64,000 nucleotides of DNA from CAZMCH01 sp964564735 (GCA_964564735.1 CAZMCH010000010.1:11092-75091); one strand, 5' to 3'. Positions 8,446-18,483 are shown, counted from the stretch's first letter. Program-made: numbers and translations. Notes: a model not told the origin generated them from the letters alone.

Positions 8446-8604
8446 TACATAATGACTTTTAGTGAAAAGTAAGAACAAATGAAACATTTAATATGCAAGC
8501 AATTATGCGATCAACTGTACCAAAAACCAGATTGGTATATATTTTGCTTAATAATCCTCTCAATGATAAAGCTGTTTGTGGGAATTTTCTTGGAGGATTT
8601 TAGC

Positions 8605-10821
8605 ATGTTTAAATACAAAACTTTCTGCATTCTTGTTTCAATACTTGCTTTGGTTTTATTAGGTATTGCTCAAGCTGATGAAGTTTACATACTCGATGAA
8701 ATATCAATCGTAGGCACTCGCAATGAAAGAGACACTTTTGGAACTCCAAGCGCTGTTTCTATTGTTACTTCTGATGATATAGGAAGGCAAGGTCTTGGAA
8801 CAACTCCTGATGCTTTGAGAGGGGCAACTGGTGTGATGGTTCAGAAAACCTCCGCTGGACAAGGCTCTCCTTATGTAAGAGGTTTAACAGGCTATCAAAC
8901 ACTTATAATTGTTGACGGTGTACGTCTGAATAATGCTACGTTCCGTTCAGGTCCAAATCAGTATTTAGCAACAATAGACTCCAGCCAAATATCAAAGATT
9001 GAGGTATTACGTGGATATGGCTCAACGCTATACGGGAGTTCAGCTATAGGAGGCGTAATAAATGTCATAACAAAATCACCAAAAGAATATAATAAATTTA
9101 CTATACTTCCTTATGCGTCAACAAAATATTCAAGTGCTGATACAGGAAAATTAACAAGAATCGGTCTTAATGGAGGATATAAGAAATTTGCTTTCAATGC
9201 AGGTGGAACATATAAGGATGTTGGCGATCTTAATCCGGGCAAAGGATATGATATACAACTTCCATCAAAAAAGTTTCTTTTAACAAGTCAAAGCAATCCC
9301 AATATTCCTGAAGGCGCTTGGCTTGTGGATATACAAAAACCAACAGGTTGGACAGAAAAAGATGGCGATGTGGCGTTAAAATATATGATTTCAGACAAAC
9401 AACATGTGAAACTTGCCTACCAAGGTGTTAGACAAGAGAACGTCCCTAGATATGATAGATATGCTACAAAAGAATACGAAACGCTTCTCTTTAATCCACA
9501 AAACAGAGATTTGGCTTATCTAACTTATGTTGCCAATGAAACTCTCCCATTCCTGAATCTTCTGCAGGCAACCGCATCATATCAAAAGCAAAATGAAGGG
9601 CAAAAACAGCAAAAAGCCAAAAGCACTACTATAACTGAGATCAGTGATATTGTTGATATAATGGGTTTATCATTACAATTAGGCTCTAATTTAGGCGATA
9701 GGCAAAGATTAACTTACGGTAGTGAGTTTTATCATAATGCACTAGCCAGCAATTCTATTACAACAGATTCTAAAACTAATAAAGTAAAAACAGAAGCATG
9801 GGGAGCATACCCCGATGGAGCAACATATTGGGATATAAATACCTATATTCAGGATGAGATTAAGATATTAGATAATTTAGACGTTATATTATCAGGCATA
9901 TACACGTATTTTGATTCAAAAGCAGATTTGAGTATAAAAGACCCATCTTTTGGGCAATTTGAAAATTCTGGAAATGCGACAACAGGAAGTATTGGATTAG
10001 TTTATGGAATAATAGATGGACTCAACCTTACATTTACAGCAGGACAGGCATTCAGGGCGCCAACTCTAAGTGATACTACCGCAGTCAAGATTACCAATCA
10101 GGCAATATCTGCACCAAATCCCGATCTAGAACCTGAACGTAGTTCTGGTATTGATATTGGCATTAAAGCGAGATCAAAATACTTCTCTGGAACTATTAAC
10201 TACTACTTTAACAGAATCAACAATTCTCTAATAAACATAAAGGTTCAGGAAGCCTTTGCTGATAAGGATATGCCAAAACTATATCAGGATTTAATTGATG
10301 CTAATAAAGAAGCGATAGTCTCAATTGCATATAATTCTGACGAACCAACAGATATACAAGGCGTAGAAATGGCTATAAATAGATTCGCATTTCCTTTATT
10401 TCCAGAACTCTTTGCTTATGGTAACTTGACTATCACAAGAGTTAAAGACTTGGCAGAGAATCAACCAATGCTTCGTGAAATGCCAATAAACGGGATTTTA
10501 GGTATAAGATGGGATGAAAATAAAGGGTTCTTTTGGATAGAAACATATAGTCGCTTTGCCAAAAAGCAAGATCGCCTATCAAAGTCAGACAGAACAGACC
10601 CACGTATCCCCGGAACAATCAGCGATGCAACAAAAGAAGACCCAAGAGCATATACTCCGGGTTGGTTTACCATGAATATTCGGCTAGGAATTAATATAGG
10701 CAATTTTGCTAAACTTGCCTTTGGTATTGAAAACATCACTGATAGAAGATATAGAGAGCATGGTTCTAGCGTAAATGGACCCGGTCGCAATTTCTTTGTT
10801 AATATTGGATATGGAATCTAA
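8605..10821 (+). CDS. TonB-dependent outer-membrane receptor
   Basis: A 738-residue receptor from the ATG at 8605, which follows GGAGGA and begins a clear signal peptide (MFKYKTFCILVSILALVLLGIAQA). An earlier in-frame ATG at 8479 would put 42 residues before the signal and is unlikely. The plug domain shows ILDEISIVGTR (TonB-box region), TPDALRGATGVMVQKTSAGQGSPYVRG, IIVDGVRLNN and SKIEVLRGYGSTLYGSSAIGGVINVIT. A 22-strand barrel should follow, ending at NFFVNIGYGI. Such receptors import siderophores, haem, cobalamin or glycans; the substrate is not evident. No cobalamin riboswitch was seen upstream. Confidence 0.92.
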   Translation: MFKYKTFCILVSILALVLLGIAQADEVYILDEISIVGTRNERDTFGTPSAVSIVTSDDIGRQGLGTTPDALRGATGVMVQKTSAGQGSPYVRGLTGYQTLIIVDGVRLNNATFRSGPNQYLATIDSSQISKIEVLRGYGSTLYGSSAIGGVINVITKSPKEYNKFTILPYASTKYSSADTGKLTRIGLNGGYKKFAFNAGGTYKDVGDLNPGKGYDIQLPSKKFLLTSQSNPNIPEGAWLVDIQKPTGWTEKDGDVALKYMISDKQHVKLAYQGVRQENVPRYDRYATKEYETLLFNPQNRDLAYLTYVANETLPFLNLLQATASYQKQNEGQKQQKAKSTTITEISDIVDIMGLSLQLGSNLGDRQRLTYGSEFYHNALASNSITTDSKTNKVKTEAWGAYPDGATYWDINTYIQDEIKILDNLDVILSGIYTYFDSKADLSIKDPSFGQFENSGNATTGSIGLVYGIIDGLNLTFTAGQAFRAPTLSDTTAVKITNQAISAPNPDLEPERSSGIDIGIKARSKYFSGTINYYFNRINNSLINIKVQEAFADKDMPKLYQDLIDANKEAIVSIAYNSDEPTDIQGVEMAINRFAFPLFPELFAYGNLTITRVKDLAENQPMLREMPINGILGIRWDENKGFFWIETYSRFAKKQDRLSKSDRTDPRIPGTISDATKEDPRAYTPGWFTMNIRLGINIGNFAKLAFGIENITDRRYREHGSSVNGPGRNFFVNIGYGI

Positions 10822-10829
10822 CAAAATTA

Positions 10830-11930
10830 TCATTGCAACATATAAGATTCATCTCTTGCTGTCTGAATAAATGCAATGAAGTTTTCAACCGGTGTTTCAC
10901 CAAAGACAGCATCCGCAGTAGAATGAATATGTTTATATCCTCTAACAGCCTGAACCATCCGCTTTGTATGAACTATTACATCATTAACCGAACCATCACG
11001 AAGCAATCCAAGACTCAAATTGCCCTTTGAGCATATAACATTATCAAGATAACGTCTGGATTCAGCCAGATCGTTATCACCTTCGGGTGGGGGTGCGATA
11101 GTCTCTATAACATCCGAACTAAGTTGATTGAAATAACCTTCTTTTATGAGATTTTTCGTCTGTCCGCAGTTATGATACCAGAATAATCCTCTATTTTCAT
11201 GTGTCCAGTCAGCTAATAGCCTCGTATAATACAAATCTTGGCTTACAAATTGTTCAGGCGAGATCATCTCCAGACCATATCCCGACTCACTCATAAAGTC
11301 AATACCTTCTTCAATAGCGATATTAAAAACGAACAGAGAAGCATTATATATGGCATCCATACTGCGTTTGTAGGATTCGGGATAGTCAATCGCATGATAA
11401 ACCATATTTCTTTGACTGATCTGACAACCTAACCATGTAACATGAGGATGACCTATTACAATTACGCCGTTCTCGCCGACTCTTTTGCGGAAATCCCGAT
11501 AATATAAGCGAATATCATCTTCTCTATCGGATATTTGTTCACATGCCAAAACTAGCTTTTCGTGATCTTCTTCTGTCTTGATAGGGAAGGATGATTCATC
11601 TCCATATAAACCATGTTTTATGGGAATTTTTCTTATCCATTCGCCTTTTGATGTTGCGATAGTTGATACATCCCATTCACTACTTGATCTATCTGGGTCA
11701 TGTTTCCATGAAAACATCAATCCCATACAATCACACATAAACATTGGTTCATAATCCAATTCTTTCGAGAGAGTAACCTCGTTTTTAATATAATCTTGCT
11801 GGATCGGTAATCCTAGATATTGGAGAGTCTTTTTTATGAGTTCAGGACTTGGCAAAAATGGCGAAACAATCGGTCTTGCCCCATGATTATTACGGACATA
11901 GTCAAGAAATCGCTGACGTGCTGAAATCAT
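10830..11930 (-). CDS. URO-D-like methyltransferase (MtaA/CmuA type), copy 1
   Basis: A 366-residue TIM-barrel protein of the uroporphyrinogen decarboxylase superfamily. It starts MISARQRFLDYVRN and ends with a TPVENFIAF-like tract seen in non-haem members. An HNC pattern near residue 252 resembles the His-x-Cys zinc site of corrinoid methyltransferases such as MtaA/MtbA, but the usual C-terminal third ligand Cys is not apparent. It is therefore more likely a methyl-group or lyase-type enzyme than a haem-pathway decarboxylase. It is the last gene of the minus-strand operon starting at 18483. Confidence 0.78.
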   Translation of the reverse strand: MISARQRFLDYVRNNHGARPIVSPFLPSPELIKKTLQYLGLPIQQDYIKNEVTLSKELDYEPMFMCDCMGLMFSWKHDPDRSSSEWDVSTIATSKGEWIRKIPIKHGLYGDESSFPIKTEEDHEKLVLACEQISDREDDIRLYYRDFRKRVGENGVIVIGHPHVTWLGCQISQRNMVYHAIDYPESYKRSMDAIYNASLFVFNIAIEEGIDFMSESGYGLEMISPEQFVSQDLYYTRLLADWTHENRGLFWYHNCGQTKNLIKEGYFNQLSSDVIETIAPPPEGDNDLAESRRYLDNVICSKGNLSLGLLRDGSVNDVIVHTKRMVQAVRGYKHIHSTADAVFGETPVENFIAFIQTARDESYMLQ

Positions 11931-11934
11931 ATAA

Positions 11935-13176
11935 TTATCCTTTTCTTAATTCTGCACCCTGCTTAATAAGTGTCTTTTGCAGTAATGGAACATCAAGATT
12001 TCGTGGCTTAACATTATTATTTGCACTCAACGCCCCTGCGGTTCCCGAAGCCTGACCAATAGCCATGATCGGTATCATTGCCCTGTGTGATTCATAGGGT
12101 TGCTGTTCTGACGAAATGCAACGACCTGATACAAGTAAATTATCAATGACCTTTGGCACAAGACAACGATATGGAATATCATAGCCTTCATGCTCAAGAT
12201 ACCTGCGATAGCCATAGTAGCTTATGATTGGGCATGAGCTAATTGCAACTACATCATCAAAACGCCTTCCCGTTATCGCATCATCAGCAGTAAGCTTATA
12301 CTCCCCTTCAATAAACCTAGTCTGCCTAATGCCCAATAAAGGCGGAGTTTCTGCAAGATAAGCTCCAGCTTCTTTCATTTGCGGGTTATCATCAAGTATC
12401 TTTTGAAAATGCTCAAAAACCTTCAATCTTGTTTTTATTTCTGCTTGTGAAATTTCCCATGCGTCATTACGTCCCCAAACACCAGCCGGGCCCCAAACAA
12501 CCGAACTATCACCATATCTGCAATTTCCAAACTTTGCATCACCGATCCCTGATATTTTATACATGATACCATCTTTCAGAATTTTATCATCAGGGCTTGC
12601 TTCCCAAAAAGGAGCGCCTGCCCTTGCAGATACATCGCCATCACCAGAAGCATCGATGGTTATTTTAGACATTATTGCGCTTCGTCCAGATTTATTTTCC
12701 ACGATTATGCCTTTTAGTTCGTTTCCTTCCATAATAACATCCGAAAAATACGTATGGAATAATATATCAACGCCTGATTCATGCACCATTTTTAAAACAA
12801 CATATTTAAATTTTTCAGGATCAATGCAATATGAATAGGATAATTCGCCTTTCTCAATATCATATTCTTTCTGTGGATAAGGGCTTTTTCCTAATCCCTT
12901 GAGTTTATAAAGTTCAATAATTATTTCTTGTGCTATGCCCTTAACTGTTTGTGTGCTGTCTGGCTCAACCTGATTGCGAAAACCATTCAAGTTGATCATT
13001 AATGATGCGGTTGCAGTTCCCCCAAGATAGCCAAACTGCTCTATTAGCAATGTCTTTGCTTTGTTTCTTCCGCTTGCTATTGCAGATGATAATCCAGCAG
13101 GTCCCCCACCAACAATAACGACATCATATTCCCCTGATATATTTATCTCTTTTGCAGGCTCAAGATATTTTTTCAT
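11935..13176 (-). CDS. FAD-dependent oxidoreductase (FAD_oxidored family)
   Basis: The ATG at 13176 follows GGGAG and comes five bases after the stop of the enolase-superfamily gene, giving about 413 residues. YDVVIVGGGPAGLSSAIASGR near the N-terminus is the dinucleotide-binding motif, followed by LLIEQFGYLGGTATASLM and, later, IDASGDGDVSARAGAPF. NLLVSGRCISSEQQPYESHRAMIPIMAIGQASGTAGALS closes the FAD site. These residues place it in the pfam12831 group, often found in sugar or polyol catabolic clusters. The substrate is unknown. Confidence 0.87.
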   Translation of the reverse strand: MKKYLEPAKEINISGEYDVVIVGGGPAGLSSAIASGRNKAKTLLIEQFGYLGGTATASLMINLNGFRNQVEPDSTQTVKGIAQEIIIELYKLKGLGKSPYPQKEYDIEKGELSYSYCIDPEKFKYVVLKMVHESGVDILFHTYFSDVIMEGNELKGIIVENKSGRSAIMSKITIDASGDGDVSARAGAPFWEASPDDKILKDGIMYKISGIGDAKFGNCRYGDSSVVWGPAGVWGRNDAWEISQAEIKTRLKVFEHFQKILDDNPQMKEAGAYLAETPPLLGIRQTRFIEGEYKLTADDAITGRRFDDVVAISSCPIISYYGYRRYLEHEGYDIPYRCLVPKVIDNLLVSGRCISSEQQPYESHRAMIPIMAIGQASGTAGALSANNNVKPRNLDVPLLQKTLIKQGAELRKG

Positions 13177-13180
13177 AAGT

Positions 13181-14227
13181 TTACTCCCAAGAAAATCCAG
13201 CCCCTTGTGGCAGTAAAGCGCACCCATCAACGAGTTTTAGCGGTGAATTTGGCGAAAGTAAGCCAGTTTCAAGATACACCATATTCGGCAGACACGCCAT
13301 TATATTCAACTGCACGGGACCTCCACCATGCGAGGCATAAGGTATGCGAAACGAATCCGCCAACATACCAATCTGTAATAATGCGGTTGGACCTCCGCCA
13401 CGCCTTAAATCAGGTTGTATTATGTCAACTGCACCATGTTTCAGGAATCGCGCAAAATCATATCTAGTGTATAGATTCTCACCCGTTGCGATAGGTATAT
13501 CTAGCGCATCCGCAAGTTCTGCATAACCATCAACATCATCTGCAGGAAGTGGCTCTTCCCACCAAAGACAGCCTAATTCCTGAAATGCCCGTCCTCTTTT
13601 TATCGCTTCGGCAGTTTTTAGCGATTGATTTGCATCAACCATAAGATCAATTTCATCACCGATTGCCTGACGGACAATTTTTACCCGCTTAATATCTTCA
13701 TCAAGCGTCTTATAGCCGACCTTGATTTTTACGCCTTTGAATCCCTGTTCGACAGCCTTTGCGCATATTTGCTGAACTTCGTCATCATTGTAATTTAGCC
13801 AGCCGACCATTGCATAAGCGGGAATTTTATCATGTATAGCACCCCACATCTGCCAGCATGGAACGCCCTTTGATCTTCCAAGACAATCCCAAAGAGCAGT
13901 ATCAATAGCAGATATGCCAAACATAGTTAAGCCAAAAGAACCGTGATATTCTGTCTCTTTGAGCATTTTCTCATGTGTTCCTCGCACAAAAGCAACATCC
14001 GTTCCAACCACCAAAGGCTTGAATTCATTATTGATTATCGCAGATAAAGATTCTGGCGCACCGTTTCCACGACCAAAATAGGTATCACTATAGCCTTTTA
14101 TGCCTTCGTCTGTATGAATAACCACATTTACAGAACCAACCCCGGGTAGGCTTTGCAATGCGTCTCTTATTGGATTAGGGTTTGGCTTATTTATATGCGT
14201 AGTAACCTCAATGTCTGTAACTTTCAT
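13181..14227 (-). CDS. Mandelate racemase/muconate lactonizing enzyme family protein
   Basis: A 348-residue enolase-superfamily enzyme. GVKIKVG gives the K-x-K base, and the metal ligands are Asp in LMVDANQ, Glu in LWWEEPLP and Glu in ATGENLY. Asp in IIQPDLRRGGG and His in ASHGGGP complete the expected Asp-His dyad. Enzymes of this type abstract the alpha proton of a carboxylate, commonly as acid-sugar dehydratases or racemases. AAGGTGAT precedes the start. It lies between an M42 peptidase and the FAD oxidoreductase. The specific acid sugar cannot be read from sequence. Confidence 0.92.
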   Translation of the reverse strand: MKVTDIEVTTHINKPNPNPIRDALQSLPGVGSVNVVIHTDEGIKGYSDTYFGRGNGAPESLSAIINNEFKPLVVGTDVAFVRGTHEKMLKETEYHGSFGLTMFGISAIDTALWDCLGRSKGVPCWQMWGAIHDKIPAYAMVGWLNYNDDEVQQICAKAVEQGFKGVKIKVGYKTLDEDIKRVKIVRQAIGDEIDLMVDANQSLKTAEAIKRGRAFQELGCLWWEEPLPADDVDGYAELADALDIPIATGENLYTRYDFARFLKHGAVDIIQPDLRRGGGPTALLQIGMLADSFRIPYASHGGGPVQLNIMACLPNMVYLETGLLSPNSPLKLVDGCALLPQGAGFSWE

Positions 14228-14270
14228 CTGTATATCACCTTCTTGATTTCTGAATTGACATAGCTAAAAG

Positions 14271-14334
14271 AGACCCTTCACTTCGTTCAGGGTGACATTT
14301 CGCTGTCATTTTGAGCGAAGCGAAAAATCTTCTT
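14271..14334. repeat. Dispersed double-hairpin repeat, copy 1
   Basis: A 64-base element made of an ACCCTTCAC...TTCAGGGTG hairpin and a TTCGCT...AGCGAAGCGAA hairpin. An inverted, near-identical copy lies at 35684-35750. It occupies the gap between the M42 and enolase-superfamily genes. Similar dispersed repeats are common in many bacterial genomes. Confidence 0.75.
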
Positions 14335-14354
14335 ATTCCCAAAATGTAAATCTT

Positions 14355-15359
14355 TTATAGAATTAATTCAGTAACCCTCTGCAGACTCTTTTCCATGAGC
14401 TTTACAGCGTTATCAAAATCATTTTTATTCATCAATCCAATCGGTGAATGTATATATCTAACAGGCACAGCAAGCGTTATTGATGGGATTCCGCCTCTCT
14501 GCAAATGAATTGCGCCTGAATCTGTCCCGCCTGTTATGGTTCGCTTAAACTGAAATGGGATATTCTCTTTCTTTGCAGTATCAACAAGCAGATCAAGCAA
14601 TCGCTGATTACTTATAACTGACCTATCCATGAAAGTAATGGCGGGACCTCTGCCCATATTAGTTGACGGACTGACATCTTTTTCTGTCGGAGTATCGCCT
14701 GCTGTCGTTCCCTCAAGTGCAAAAGCGAAATCAGGATTGACATTATAACCCGCTATTTTTGCCCCTCTCAAACCCAGTTCCTCTTGAACGGTAAAAACTC
14801 CACAAAGTGTAAATGGATAATTGCCTTTTAATAATTCTATCAAAACACCACAACCTGCCCTGTCATCAAAAGCCTTTCCTCTGAGAATATCGCCTGACTG
14901 GACAAATTTCGTGGCAAAAATGGCAGTATCGCCCACTTTAGCCAATTTATCATCTTTCCCTGTTGCACCGACATCAATATATAAATCATCTGAGCCTGTA
15001 ACTCCGCTATTGCCACCTCTAAGATGAACTGGTTTTAGACCAATCACTCCTGGAGTTTTATTTTCACCTATAAGAACCTTTTTTGATAATAAGACTCGAT
15101 CATCAATACCGCCGATTTTCTTGAATCTGACAATCCCGCCATTTTCAATAAAGTCAACGAAAAGACCAACTTCGTCCATGTGTGCAGAAAGCATAACTTT
15201 CAAGCTATTATCTCCGCCTTTTTTTATCGCAAAAAGATTCCCCATACTATCAGTTGATACTTCGTCAACAAGTGGAGTAATCTCATCTTTTATTACTTGG
15301 CGTATTTCTTTTTCGTTGCCAGATACACCCGAAGCATTGGATAATTTTTCTAAAAGCAT
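14355..15359 (-). CDS. M42 family metallo-aminopeptidase, copy 2
   Basis: The start ATG at 15359 lies within the last codons of the upstream M42 gene and is preceded by AGGAGG, so translation should be coupled; the protein is about 334 residues. Metal-binding and catalytic motifs are LSAHMDEVGLFV, KAFDDRAGCGVLIE, VQEELGLRGAKI, ALEGTTAGD and a C-terminal YIHSPIGLM. M42 peptidases are large, usually dodecameric cytosolic aminopeptidases or deblocking enzymes. Two tandem copies in a sugar-type operon are notable and may form a hetero-oligomer. Some M42-like enzymes are cellulase- or endoglucanase-annotated by history only. Confidence 0.9.
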   Translation of the reverse strand: MLLEKLSNASGVSGNEKEIRQVIKDEITPLVDEVSTDSMGNLFAIKKGGDNSLKVMLSAHMDEVGLFVDFIENGGIVRFKKIGGIDDRVLLSKKVLIGENKTPGVIGLKPVHLRGGNSGVTGSDDLYIDVGATGKDDKLAKVGDTAIFATKFVQSGDILRGKAFDDRAGCGVLIELLKGNYPFTLCGVFTVQEELGLRGAKIAGYNVNPDFAFALEGTTAGDTPTEKDVSPSTNMGRGPAITFMDRSVISNQRLLDLLVDTAKKENIPFQFKRTITGGTDSGAIHLQRGGIPSITLAVPVRYIHSPIGLMNKNDFDNAVKLMEKSLQRVTELIL

Positions 15360-16408
15360 TTGAGTTCCTCCTGAAATTTCTGATCTAGCTTTGATATAAA
15401 TACGCATAGAAGTTCTGCGCATCTTTTCACGTCATCTAGCTTTAGCGTTTCGACTGTGCTGTGCATGTTTCTTAAAGGGATCGATACCAATCCTGCAGGA
15501 ATACCAGCCCTGCTAACTTGAAGCGAATAGGCATCTGTTCCACCGGGATATGGATCGACCTCTATTTGATGTGTAATTTCATTTTCAGAAGCAACATCTT
15601 TCAGTTTTTGTGTAATTTTGGGATGAAAATTTGGACCCAATCCGATTGTCGCACCTTTACCCAAAGGATTTGATCTACGTTCTGGAATCCCAGGTCCATC
15701 GCCAAAAGTAACATCGATTGCGATTGCAATATCTGGCTGTATTTCGTAAGCGGTTGTTGTTGCACCGAGTCCAGAGACTTCTTCCTGTGCGGTTGCGATA
15801 GCGTAAACATCCCAATTATGTTTGCGTTCAGTTAATCTTCTCAGTGTTTCAACAAGGACAACCACACCAGCACGGTCATCCATTGCCATAGCAGAAAAAC
15901 AACCATTTGATAGCTCTGTAAATTCGCTTTCTATTCTAACAAGCGTTCCTATTTCAACAATATCTGCAAGTTCCTCTTTTGTTCTGCCTGTGTCAACATA
16001 TAGATCATCCATTTGAATTATATTTCCACTTTCACCGGGTTCTTGCAGATGAGGTGGTTTTGCACCGATAACACCTCTTAATTGCTCTTTTCCCATCACT
16101 GTTACAGCTTGACCGGGAAGAATAGAAATATCAATTCCGCCAACGTTTGTTATGCGTATAAATCCACCGTCTTCAATCTTTGTAACCATCAAGCCGATCT
16201 CGTCAAGATGCCCTGCAAGCAAAATTTTATATCTTTTATCGCCTGTCTGTTGACCTTTCTTTATAGCGATGGCATTTCCTAGTTTGTCTATTTTAACTTC
16301 ATCGGAAAATGGCTTTGCTTGCTTGATAAATACTTTGCCTGCAGGATATTCATGTCCCGAAACGCCATGCGCATCTGTAAGTTCCTTTAATAATTCTTTT
16401 AGTTCCAA
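15350..16408 (-). CDS. M42 family metallo-aminopeptidase, copy 1
   Basis: A 352-residue M42 peptidase. Motifs are LAGHLDEIGLMV (first metal His and Asp), MAMDDRAGVVVLVE (bridging Asp), AQEEVSGLGA (catalytic Glu pair), IAIDVTFGDGPG and NMHSTVETL (last His). GGGAGGAT precedes the ATG. It overlaps the second M42 gene by 10 bases and is the third gene of the unit that starts at 18483. It should be a cytosolic co-catalytic metallopeptidase; the peptide or amide substrate is unknown. Confidence 0.9.
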   Translation of the reverse strand: MELKELLKELTDAHGVSGHEYPAGKVFIKQAKPFSDEVKIDKLGNAIAIKKGQQTGDKRYKILLAGHLDEIGLMVTKIEDGGFIRITNVGGIDISILPGQAVTVMGKEQLRGVIGAKPPHLQEPGESGNIIQMDDLYVDTGRTKEELADIVEIGTLVRIESEFTELSNGCFSAMAMDDRAGVVVLVETLRRLTERKHNWDVYAIATAQEEVSGLGATTTAYEIQPDIAIAIDVTFGDGPGIPERRSNPLGKGATIGLGPNFHPKITQKLKDVASENEITHQIEVDPYPGGTDAYSLQVSRAGIPAGLVSIPLRNMHSTVETLKLDDVKRCAELLCVFISKLDQKFQEELKCF

Positions 16409-16443
16409 TTAATGTATCCTCCCATCTCTTTATTTTCCCATTT

Positions 16444-17373
16444 CTAATGCATCTCAACATCACAAGTGCCAACACCGGGGCGATAGAAATTAAACTGAAC
16501 GTTTGGATGATCTGCCAATAATGACATCGGGACAGACGAATCAGGTATCTTTTTACTTATCATAAGAGTTGTTAGACGCATACCAAAGGCGTTATCATGA
16601 GTTCCTGCCTGCCATATTGATACTTTTTCCGCCTGCCAAGTTTGCACGGGACCGACCGTAATTGCCTTCGTTGGAACGCCTGTTACAACTCCGCCTCCGC
16701 TTGTTCGGGCATTTTGCATTATCGTTACAGGATGAAGATTAACGACTCTCGTGTTAAGTTGGCGATATTCTTCCGGTGTTGGGGGATTATCTTTGTATTT
16801 GCCTTCCCTTTTGAGTGGATCGTTAAATGCCCAGTGCTTGATTTCGCCTTGTCCGCCTTGCATTACAGCACACTTCACACCATCCCAGCTTTTTATATAT
16901 TCGCTTGTATCTGCCTTTGGAAAATGGATATTCTCCATTGGCATCCTCAGCTTTGGATTGATACGATTAAAACAAAGCTCCATATCAGCTTTTGCAAATG
17001 ACAACGGATGATCAATACCTACTTCTTTTCCGTCTTTAAACCATTCGTCCATACCCCAGAAATGAGCATTTTTGACATCAATATTAAGTTCATTTACGAT
17101 TCTAGCAACGAGAGGCAGTTGCTCAGTGGGTCCAATTGGTCCGCATATACCAACAGGATTGTCCGCTGTTGCCCGTTTCCATGATGTAACATATTCTAAT
17201 GCTTCTGCAAGATAAAAATCCTCAAGGGTGTCATACATCACAACCCTAAAACCTTCTCGTGATAGTGAAACCATATCATCAGGAGTCAATCTCGCCGCAT
17301 CATCAAGAATATCGTCCTCAAGGGTTGTGTAGTCCCACCAATCGGGCGCAAGAATACTTGTTTTTCGTGCCAT
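16444..17373 (-). CDS. NagB-like glucosamine-6-phosphate deaminase/isomerase family protein
   Basis: A 309-residue member of the NagB/RpiA/6-phosphogluconolactonase fold. PVGICGPIGPTEQLPLVARI is the phosphate-loop region, FWGMDEWF matches the active-site MDEY region, and GGQGEIKHWAFNDP corresponds to the GIGxDGHIAFNEP motif, with insertions. A VTGVPTKAITVG tract follows. It is longer than canonical NagB (about 266) and the catalytic motif is degenerate, so the substrate may differ. AAAGGAGG precedes the ATG. It lies 30 bases after the URO-D-like gene. Confidence 0.82.
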   Translation of the reverse strand: MARKTSILAPDWWDYTTLEDDILDDAARLTPDDMVSLSREGFRVVMYDTLEDFYLAEALEYVTSWKRATADNPVGICGPIGPTEQLPLVARIVNELNIDVKNAHFWGMDEWFKDGKEVGIDHPLSFAKADMELCFNRINPKLRMPMENIHFPKADTSEYIKSWDGVKCAVMQGGQGEIKHWAFNDPLKREGKYKDNPPTPEEYRQLNTRVVNLHPVTIMQNARTSGGGVVTGVPTKAITVGPVQTWQAEKVSIWQAGTHDNAFGMRLTTLMISKKIPDSSVPMSLLADHPNVQFNFYRPGVGTCDVEMH

Positions 17374-17403
17374 ATTATTCCTCCTTTTATGTTTTTAATA
17401 CCT

Positions 17404-18483
17404 TTAACGTCTTCTTTTTGCAATATCCGAAACCAGTTTGAATTTCTCCACAGTAACACCCGGCGGACAAGAGTCTGAATTTGCTAGAACAAAAGGTCCT
17501 CCCAAACCATCAGTGATTACTTGCTCAACGTAAGATTCAAGTTCATTCATCGATAGATTTAGGAACATTACAGGTTCTATACCACCGATAATGCAAAAAT
17601 CTGAGCCAACCATCTCTCTTGTTTGTTTAAGCGAGACATTTCCTGTTGGATAAGATGGAACACTCTCAATACCATAAGCCCCGTTTTCTTTCATTGGGAT
17701 AAGGATGTCCTTCACATGTCCGCAGGCGTGTTGGAAATACTTTTTGCCATTATCTTTTAGCATTTTACACCATTCCCCGATCTCAGATGCAATATATTTT
17801 TTGTATAATTTTGGGGAATAGTTTTGAGTTCCAGAATCTTCCCATGTCAAAAAGTAATCATAATTTTCACTTTCTGCCGATAATTTGACAGCTTTAAGAT
17901 CGTTTTCTACCATTGTTTTCCAGAGAGTCTCCACTGTATCAGGATAATCCTCTAAAGCATAAACAAGCTCAACTGTTCCGACTAGATGCTCAACCATCTG
18001 TTGAAACGCCGACTTTCCTCGTGGGATAAGCATACCAATCGAAACGCCTTCTGAGCCGACTACAGCAAGATGATTCTTTACATGCTCAAGGTGCAATTCA
18101 TAGCGAGTATTTTCCTCAATCCAAAGCCTTATTTTGAAATCTTCTTCTGTCTTTAATGGATGTTCAACAAGAAAACTTGTCCCTCCCTCTTGGCTTGATA
18201 TATAACCTTCTCTCAGTGTCCCAACTGGAGTAATAATCTCGCTTATATTTAGCTTTCCTTCTTGATAGCTTTTCGTCTCTAGTTTTGGTGGTATTGAAGC
18301 GACTGGACATGGAGCGCCACGCCATAGGGGATCCGCATTAATGCTTTTTAGAAAACCGAGTTCACCCATATTCCGAATTGATTCAGGAAAATACCCCCAA
18401 ACATAAGCCAAAAAAGGTGAAAATGGTATATAATCGACTTCCTGACCTTCTATTGCTGATGTTATTCTTTCTTTTGATGTCAT
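17404..18483 (-). CDS. URO-D-like methyltransferase, copy 2 (first gene of operon)
   Basis: A 359-residue URO-D superfamily protein with MTSKERITSAIEGQEVDYIPFSPF at the start. HACGH near residue 250 gives a His-x-Cys zinc pattern, and a Cys in NSDSCPPGV near the C-terminus could be the third ligand. That set of ligands is typical of corrinoid:coenzyme M or related methyltransferases such as MtaA, MtbA and CmuA, so a methyltransferase role is likelier here than in copy 1. AAGGAG lies 13 bases upstream of the ATG, and an extended -10 lies at 18544-18552. The corrinoid protein at 27089 is a plausible partner. Confidence 0.82.
   Translation of the reverse strand: MTSKERITSAIEGQEVDYIPFSPFLAYVWGYFPESIRNMGELGFLKSINADPLWRGAPCPVASIPPKLETKSYQEGKLNISEIITPVGTLREGYISSQEGGTSFLVEHPLKTEEDFKIRLWIEENTRYELHLEHVKNHLAVVGSEGVSIGMLIPRGKSAFQQMVEHLVGTVELVYALEDYPDTVETLWKTMVENDLKAVKLSAESENYDYFLTWEDSGTQNYSPKLYKKYIASEIGEWCKMLKDNGKKYFQHACGHVKDILIPMKENGAYGIESVPSYPTGNVSLKQTREMVGSDFCIIGGIEPVMFLNLSMNELESYVEQVITDGLGGPFVLANSDSCPPGVTVEKFKLVSDIAKRRR

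Noticed and set aside
8309..8604. Cobalamin riboswitch before the TonB receptor
   Set aside because: No conserved B12-box sequence was found in the leader, although the receptor could in principle carry cobalamin.
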